A stretch of DNA of 64,000 nucleotides from Xylophilus sp. Leaf220 (GTDB lineage: Bacteria; Pseudomonadota; Gammaproteobacteria; Burkholderiales; Burkholderiaceae_C), in the NCBI RefSeq assembly GCF_001421705.1, contig NZ_LMKO01000025.1, positions 124,001-188,000 on the forward strand, in the 5' to 3' direction. A program made the position numbers and the translations under genes. Numbering within the stretch: the first letter of the stretch is position 1; every line of letters begins with the position of its first letter. The notes under the pieces were generated by a model. That model saw only the letters and a list, made by a program, of their open reading frames with translations, did no database searches and was not told where the DNA came from. Positions 59,531 through 64,000 of this stretch are shown here, in pieces.

Positions 59531-59568
59531 GCGGGACGTGCGCCGCAGTGCCCGGCGCCATCGATTGG

Positions 59569-59630
59569 CTTGCTATTAATTGGATAGCATGAGGCCGGCG
59601 ATGTTAGCCGGCTGCAGCCACTTTTCATCC
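59569..59630 (+). repeat. Two-hairpin intergenic repeat, copy R7
   Basis: Consensus strand is plus. The 17-nt module at 59572-59588 reads GCTAT-TAATTGG-ATAGC. The hairpin GCCGGC (59594) to GCCGGC (59607) is followed by TGCAGCCACTTTTCATCC. It lies 38 bp after glgA in sense orientation and may end the glycogen operon message. Confidence 0.85.
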
Positions 59631-59742
59631 ATATTTCTAATATGCGGGGAGAGGATGGTAGTGCCGGTCCGCATCGAGAGTCCCACAGGGCGACTCGCCA
59701 GCCGCTGACAAGGTTTCCGGCCGTCGCGGGCTACCTTGCGAC

Positions 59743-60816
59743 ATGCATCGCGAATCTTCATTGGCCTCTGCGTCCGGGCCGCTTCCCTGGCTGGCGTCGC
59801 TCGATGCCTTTGCGGGGCCGACCGATGCCCGCCCGCTCCGCGACATGGCCCGCGCCTTCGTCTCGGCTGTGCAGGCCGACGGGCCCGGCTCGGAACGTAC
59901 CTTGCGCCGCTTCCAGTGGCTCGCGGCGGTCACAGGGTGCGATGTCGTGGTCGGCAAGCTGTTCGAGCCCCACTTGGACGCGCTGTCGATCATCGACGAA
60001 CTCGAAGGCGCGGCCTCCTCGACCCCACTGCTTCCCGGCCTCCCGGCAGATCCGATCTGGGCGGTGTGGGCTGCGGAAGGCCCCGGGCAACTGAATGCGT
60101 TGGAGGATGCCGAGGGCGCGTGGCACTTGCGGGGTATCAAGAGCTGGTGCTCGGGGGCTGCACGGGTCGATGCAGCATTGGTCGGCGCCCGCGATGCATC
60201 GGGCAACTCCCGGCTCTTCGCCGTCGGCATGAAGTCCGCGGGCGTAGCGATCACCGGCGAAGGCTGGTCCGCGGTTGGGATGGCCCAGACGGACAGCGTG
60301 GATGTGAGGTTCGACAGTGCGCCGGCTGTGCCTGTCGGTGGCCCGGGTCGCTACATCGATCGCATCGGCTTCTGGCATGGCGCGGCCGGCATCGCGGCCT
60401 GTTGGCACGGCGCCGCGGTGGCGATCGCCCAGCCGTTGCGGCAGCGGGCCGTGAGTGGCCGATCACCGGCCGATCCGTTCGTCCTGGCCGCGCTGGGAGC
60501 GGTCGACGCCCGATTGACAGCCTCGGCATCGGCATTGCGCGAGGCAGCCCATGCCATCGATCAGCATCGTTCGGGCGGCGCCGCCTTCGGCCAACGAGAG
60601 GCGTTGCGCGTGCGGGCGATCGTCGAGGCTGCGGCCGAGACGGTGATCCACTGCTCGGGTCGCGCACTGGGCGCGGGGCCGCTGTGCCGCGACGCCGCCC
60701 ATGCGCGGCGTGTCGCCGACCTCACCGTGTTCCTGCGGCAAAGCCATGCCGACAGGGATCTAGCGGCGCTCGGCGCCCGCGTTGCACAAGAAGGAGACGC
60801 ACCATGGATGCTGTGA
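59743..60816 (+). CDS. Acyl-CoA dehydrogenase-like flavoprotein
   Basis: 357 residues with the acyl-CoA dehydrogenase fold: a helical N-terminal part, a central beta-domain with LRGIKSWCSGAARVDAALV (the flavin-contacting region), and a helical C-terminus with FWHGAAGIAACWHGAA and LGAGPLCRDAAHARRVADL. It is shorter than typical members (about 380-390), and I cannot point to the catalytic Glu, so a true dehydrogenase activity is not certain. It is the first gene of a four-gene cluster and its end overlaps the PIG-L gene by 13 bp, implying coupled translation. The position suggests it acts on an acyl chain or amino-conjugate in the same pathway. Confidence 0.75.
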   Translation: MHRESSLASASGPLPWLASLDAFAGPTDARPLRDMARAFVSAVQADGPGSERTLRRFQWLAAVTGCDVVVGKLFEPHLDALSIIDELEGAASSTPLLPGLPADPIWAVWAAEGPGQLNALEDAEGAWHLRGIKSWCSGAARVDAALVGARDASGNSRLFAVGMKSAGVAITGEGWSAVGMAQTDSVDVRFDSAPAVPVGGPGRYIDRIGFWHGAAGIAACWHGAAVAIAQPLRQRAVSGRSPADPFVLAALGAVDARLTASASALREAAHAIDQHRSGGAAFGQREALRVRAIVEAAAETVIHCSGRALGAGPLCRDAAHARRVADLTVFLRQSHADRDLAALGARVAQEGDAPWML

Positions 60817-61574
60817 TCGCGATGCACAAGCCCGTTGCCATGCGGGACTGGGGCGTACGTCCGGACAAGCGTCGACAGCCACCCGTCGCACGACCGGCCC
60901 TGCGGGTGACGCCGGCGTCGCTGGTGCCGGTCGGCCCCTACGGTCCCGGCCGCGTCGTGTTGGTCGCACCTCATCCCGACGACGAAATTCTCGCGCTGGG
61001 CGCCACCTTGGCCCAGCTCTCTGTGCAGGGCCACGGTATCCACATCTATGCGGTGACGGACGGGGAGGGCAGCCATCCCCGATCCACCGAATGGACGCCG
61101 GATCGTCTGCGTGCGGAGCGGCCGCTGGAAACCGAGAGAGCGCTCGCCCAGCTGAACATCCGGGCAACCGTCGAGCGCCTGGGCTTTCCGGACGGTGCGG
61201 TGGCCGCACACGAAAAAGATCTGGCCCAGCGGCTGCAGTTGCGCAGCGACGACACCGTGTTCGTCACTTGGCGGCACGACGGCCATGCCGACCATGAGGC
61301 CTGCGCTCGCGCCACGCTGGCCGCCGCCCGCAGCTCGGGTGCCAGCTGCATCGAGTTTCCGGTATGGGCGCTGGTTCCGGGCCATGCGGCACACAAAGGA
61401 TTGCAGGGACGGCGGATGCGGCAGGTGCTCGTCAGCCCTGTTTTTTCCGCAGCGAAACGACGGGCGATTTCGGCCTTCGGGAGCCAGTTGCTGGCCGATG
61501 CTGGCACCCCGCCGGTCCTCACGCCGCAGGCACTGTCGGTCTGGCAAGAGCCGACGGAATGGCTGCTGGCATGA
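60804..61574 (+). CDS. PIG-L family (LmbE-like) deacetylase
   Basis: 256-residue zinc-dependent deacetylase of the LmbE/PIG-L family, which removes acetyl groups from N-acetylglucosaminyl or similar amino-sugar conjugates. The signature APHPDDE (55-61) holds the first metal ligands and the catalytic Asp, and HADHEA (161-166) completes the site. TDGEGSHP fits the family too. AAGGAG nine bases before the ATG decides the start. A non-conserved 40-residue extension precedes the core. In many bacteria I recall this domain fused to a NodS-like methyltransferase; here the two are separate genes with a 115-bp gap. Confidence 0.88.
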   Translation: MDAVIAMHKPVAMRDWGVRPDKRRQPPVARPALRVTPASLVPVGPYGPGRVVLVAPHPDDEILALGATLAQLSVQGHGIHIYAVTDGEGSHPRSTEWTPDRLRAERPLETERALAQLNIRATVERLGFPDGAVAAHEKDLAQRLQLRSDDTVFVTWRHDGHADHEACARATLAAARSSGASCIEFPVWALVPGHAAHKGLQGRRMRQVLVSPVFSAAKRRAISAFGSQLLADAGTPPVLTPQALSVWQEPTEWLLA

Positions 61575-61689
61575 ACGTACGATCTGCCTCTGTCCTGTGC
61601 CGTGTCGTGTTCGGGTCAAAGCGTGTCCCTGGCGCTGACCGCACGGCTATTTCCCGACGCCGGCCGGTAGTTTCGTACGGGACGTCCCC

Positions 61690-62361
61690 ATGAGCAGCTC
61701 GGTAGCGGATCGGCCTGTTCCAACATTGGCGACGCCTGCGCTTGCGCATTTCGACGAACTGCACCGGGACAGCGCCGATCCGTGGGGCGTGCGGACACGG
61801 TGGTACGAACGTCGCAAGACAGATCTGATCATGGCGGCGCTTCCGCGCGAACGCTACGGCTCGGTCTTCGAGCCCGGTTGTTCGGTCGGAGGAAATTCGC
61901 TCCGGCTGGCGGACCGCTGCGATCGCCTAGTGGCCAGCGACGCCAGCCGGTCGGCAGTCGAACGCGCCCGCCATGCGCTGTCGAAGCATTCCCATGTGCG
62001 GGTGGAACACTGGCAGCTTCCCTGGCAGTGGCCGGCCCAGCGCAGCGATCTGGTGGTGGTGGCAGAGCTGGCCTACTACCTGGACGAGGATGCGTTCGAC
62101 CGGTTCCTCGCCTGGATCCCGCAGGCATTGGAAGAGGGCGGACAGCTGCTGATGTGCCATTGGCGGGCCCGCATCGCCGATGCGCACCGGAGTGGCGATG
62201 CCGTACATGGTGCCGCCCTTCAGCATCTGCAATTGCTCCGCGTGGGCGGGTGGCAGGATGACGACATGCGCATCGACGTCTGGCAGCGCGGGGGCGATGT
62301 ATCGGTCGCCGCTGCCGGCGGCGCGCAGGAAGCGATCGCCCAGGAAGGCCTGCCCGCATGA
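61690..62361 (+). CDS. NodS-like SAM-dependent methyltransferase
   Basis: 223 residues. The SAM-binding motif I is VFEPGCSVGGNSLRLA (about 59-74), then an acidic end (VASDAS), and LVVVAELAYYLDE is motif IV. The N-terminal HFDELHRDSADPWG and RTRWYERRK blocks match the NodS group, whose rhizobial member N-methylates the deacetylated sugar of Nod factors. The target here is unknown. Pairing with a deacetylase upstream and a glycosyltransferase overlapping by 4 bp downstream suggests that it methylates the amine freed by the PIG-L enzyme (inference). Confidence 0.85.
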   Translation: MSSSVADRPVPTLATPALAHFDELHRDSADPWGVRTRWYERRKTDLIMAALPRERYGSVFEPGCSVGGNSLRLADRCDRLVASDASRSAVERARHALSKHSHVRVEHWQLPWQWPAQRSDLVVVAELAYYLDEDAFDRFLAWIPQALEEGGQLLMCHWRARIADAHRSGDAVHGAALQHLQLLRVGGWQDDDMRIDVWQRGGDVSVAAAGGAQEAIAQEGLPA

Positions 62362-63044
62362 TCGGCGTCTGCATTCCCGCGCACGACGAAGCGACCGATA
62401 TCGGCGCCTGCCTGGCATCGGTCAAAGAGGCGGCACGTCATGTGACGAACGAACCTGTGCGGATCGTCGTAGTGGCAGATGCCTGCAGCGACGACACGGC
62501 GGCCATCGCACGGTTTGCCGGGTGCGACGTCCTCTCGCTGGACCTGCGTTGCGTCGGGGCCGCCCGGGCTGCAGGCGCCGAATATTTGCTGGGTCTGGGC
62601 GCTCGTTGGATGTGCTGCACCGACGCTGATACCCGCGTTCCGCCCCAGTGGATCACGGTGCAGCTCGCCTGCGGCAGCGACGCCGTGTGCGGCACCATCG
62701 GCGTGGACGACTGGCGGGAGCATCCGGCGCACGTCGCGCAGGCTTTCTACTCCCACTACCAGGACCGCGATGGGCACCGGCATGTGCACGGTGCCAACTT
62801 CGGTATCTCGGCGACGTCATACCGGCTGGCGGGCGGTTTCCTGTCTCTGGCGGCGCACGAGGATGTGCGGCTGGTCGAAACGCTGGTGTCGCAGCAGGCA
62901 TCCATCGCCTGGGTGCGCGACCCGCATGTGCTGACCAGCGCCCGGCGGCTGGCGCGGGCACCGGAAGGATTCGCGCATTGGCTGAGCGCTCAGTGGCAAG
63001 CAGCGCCTATCGAAGCATTCGGGCACGCGGCAACCGCCGGCTGA
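62358..63044 (+). CDS. Glycosyltransferase family 2
   Basis: 228-residue GT-A fold enzyme. The N-terminal GVCIPAHDEATDIGACL (3-19) and VVVADACSDDT (37-47) bind the nucleotide-sugar, and CCTDADTRVP contains the DxD-type metal motif (89-92). A later HGANFGIS block and an acidic HEDVRLVE segment resemble the acceptor-side motifs of GT2 enzymes. No membrane span is visible, so it is cytosolic or peripheral. It overlaps the methyltransferase gene by four bases and closes the cluster. Confidence 0.87.
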   Translation: MIGVCIPAHDEATDIGACLASVKEAARHVTNEPVRIVVVADACSDDTAAIARFAGCDVLSLDLRCVGAARAAGAEYLLGLGARWMCCTDADTRVPPQWITVQLACGSDAVCGTIGVDDWREHPAHVAQAFYSHYQDRDGHRHVHGANFGISATSYRLAGGFLSLAAHEDVRLVETLVSQQASIAWVRDPHVLTSARRLARAPEGFAHWLSAQWQAAPIEAFGHAATAG

Positions 63045-63064
63045 CGGCGTAGCGCGTATACCGT

Positions 63065-64000
63065 TCAGTCGACCTTCGCGCCGGTCGCCTTTACGACTTG
63101 CTGGTACTTCGCCAGCTCCTGTTTCATGAACTGATCGAACTCCTGCGGACTGCTCGAAACCGGCTCTGCCAGCAGATTGGCGAATCGTGTCTTCGTCTCG
63201 GGCGCCTGCAACGCGGCGACGAATGCCTGGTTCAGCCGGGCAATCACTTCGGGCGGTGTGTGCGCCGGTGCCACCAGGCCCCACCAGGTATCGATCGCGA
63301 ACCCCTTGAGCGTGTCGGCCACGGGTGGAGCGTCGGGCAGCGCGGGGCTGCGCTGTGCGGTGGTCACGGCCAGCGCCTTCAGCTTGCCCGACCGGATGTT
63401 GGGCGCCGCCGTCGCCAGATTGTCGAAGTTGAAGTCGACCTGCCCAGACAGCAGAGCCAGCTGCGCCGGGTTGCCACCGTTGTAGGGGATGTGCAGCGCA
63501 TAGATGCCGGCCTGCTGCTTGAACATCTCACCTGCCAGATGCCCTGCGCTGCCATTGCCGCCGCTGGCGTAGTTGAGTTTGGCCGGATTCTTCTTGGCGT
63601 AAGCGATCAGATCGGAAACGCTGGCGATGTGCAGGCGTTGCGCCGTGTCAGCGTTCATCACCAGCACGTTCGGTACCCGCACCATCTGCGTGATCGGTGC
63701 GAAATCCTTGGCCGCGTCGTAGGGCATGCGGGTGTAGAGCCACGGGTTGACCGCTTGCGTCGCCGTCGCAGCGATGCCGATCGTCAAGCCGTCGGGAGCG
63801 GCCTTGGCGACCGCGTCCGCGCCGATGTTGCCGCCGGCCCCGGGCTTGTTGTCGATGATCACCGTGCCCAGTGTGTTCTTCACCGCTTCGGCCAGTATCC
63901 GCGCGGTGACGTCGATAGGACCGCCCGCCGCGTAAGGCACGACCAGCCTTATCGGCCGGCTGCCTGTAGCTTGTGCAAAAACAGGCAGGTGGAAGGCCGC
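63065..64000 (-). CDS. Bug-family tripartite tricarboxylate receptor (5' end outside window)
   Basis: Periplasmic solute-binding protein of the Bug/TctC family, with 311 residues visible. The frame continues past the right edge: reading inward from 64000 it gives AAFHLPVFAQATG, the end of a signal peptide, then RPIRLVVPYAAGGPIDVTAR, the family's N-terminal signature. Further blocks are IIDNKPGAGGNIGADAVAKA, LNYASGGNGSAGHLAGEMF and HIPYNGGNPAQLALLSGQVD. Such proteins bind carboxylates or similar solutes and are very numerous in Burkholderiales; no transporter gene is visible here. It converges with the glycosyltransferase gene, 20 bp away. The visible part is GC-rich and intact. Confidence 0.9.
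   Translation of the reverse strand, partial: AAFHLPVFAQATGSRPIRLVVPYAAGGPIDVTARILAEAVKNTLGTVIIDNKPGAGGNIGADAVAKAAPDGLTIGIAATATQAVNPWLYTRMPYDAAKDFAPITQMVRVPNVLVMNADTAQRLHIASVSDLIAYAKKNPAKLNYASGGNGSAGHLAGEMFKQQAGIYALHIPYNGGNPAQLALLSGQVDFNFDNLATAAPNIRSGKLKALAVTTAQRSPALPDAPPVADTLKGFAIDTWWGLVAPAHTPPEVIARLNQAFVAALQAPETKTRFANLLAEPVSSSPQEFDQFMKQELAKYQQVVKATGAKVD

Noticed and set aside
61575-61689. Possible frameshifted link that would make the PIG-L and NodS-like genes one fused gene
   Set aside because: The PIG-L protein ends naturally (EWLLA), the methyltransferase begins with a plausible N-terminus, and the 115 bp between have no continuous frame of family-like sequence.

Overview
The window is a GC-rich stretch of a betaproteobacterial chromosome, most likely Comamonadaceae (Burkholderiales). 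This rests on the gene set (betaproteobacterial AcnA, H-NS, DUF3579, a pcnB-folK pair, Bug-family receptors) and on a short two-hairpin intergenic repeat that I recall as typical of that family. I cannot name the genus. There are no rRNA or tRNA genes, insertion sequences, phage genes or CRISPR arrays. The genes are dense and the region reads as core chromosome plus two specialised clusters.

Positions 1-13,800: the end of a conserved hypothetical gene; an RlmI-type methyltransferase; a DUF2946 / TonB receptor / PepSY-membrane-protein group for metal or siderophore uptake; a CHASE3 protein with no output domain; a CYTH protein; the C4-dicarboxylate carrier DctA; a BMP-family nucleoside-type binding protein next to guanine deaminase; dCTP deaminase; a small membrane protein; and a haloperoxidase-like hydrolase. 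Positions 13,800-29,800: a YpfJ-type zinc peptidase, an RhlE-type DEAD-box helicase, ApaH diverging from a CNNM/CorC membrane protein, an H-NS protein, aconitase AcnA, a feoA-feoB-small Cys-rich protein operon, a membrane PAS-GGDEF-EAL protein and a flavin monooxygenase. Positions 29,900-45,130: argD-argF followed by an HD hydrolase and a YkgJ protein on the minus strand, then DUF3579, a UvrD-like helicase, rpsT, murJ, a SirB1-family protein, an AI-2E-type permease, purM, hda, a HAD phosphatase, pcnB and folK.

Positions 45,372-59,530 hold one glycogen and trehalose cluster, glgB-glgC-glgX-treZ-malQ::treY-glgA. GlgC and GlgA make and polymerise ADP-glucose, GlgB branches, GlgX debranches, and TreY plus TreZ turn maltodextrin ends into trehalose. 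The fused MalQ domain would rebuild short maltodextrins into longer TreY substrates. Four junctions overlap or nearly touch, and one 139-bp gap precedes the fusion gene.

Positions 59,743-63,044 hold a compact four-gene cluster: an acyl-CoA dehydrogenase-like protein, a PIG-L deacetylase, a NodS-like methyltransferase and a family 2 glycosyltransferase. It looks like a small pathway that deacetylates, methylates and glycosylates an unknown amino-sugar conjugate, and it is the best candidate here for an undescribed system. The window ends inside a Bug-family periplasmic receptor gene.

Seven copies of a roughly 60-bp repeat lie between genes, each within 50 bp of a stop codon. Every copy has a 17-nt module (GCTAT, seven bases, ATAGC or a variant) beside a GCCGGC-rich hairpin; in most copies that hairpin ends in a T-run.
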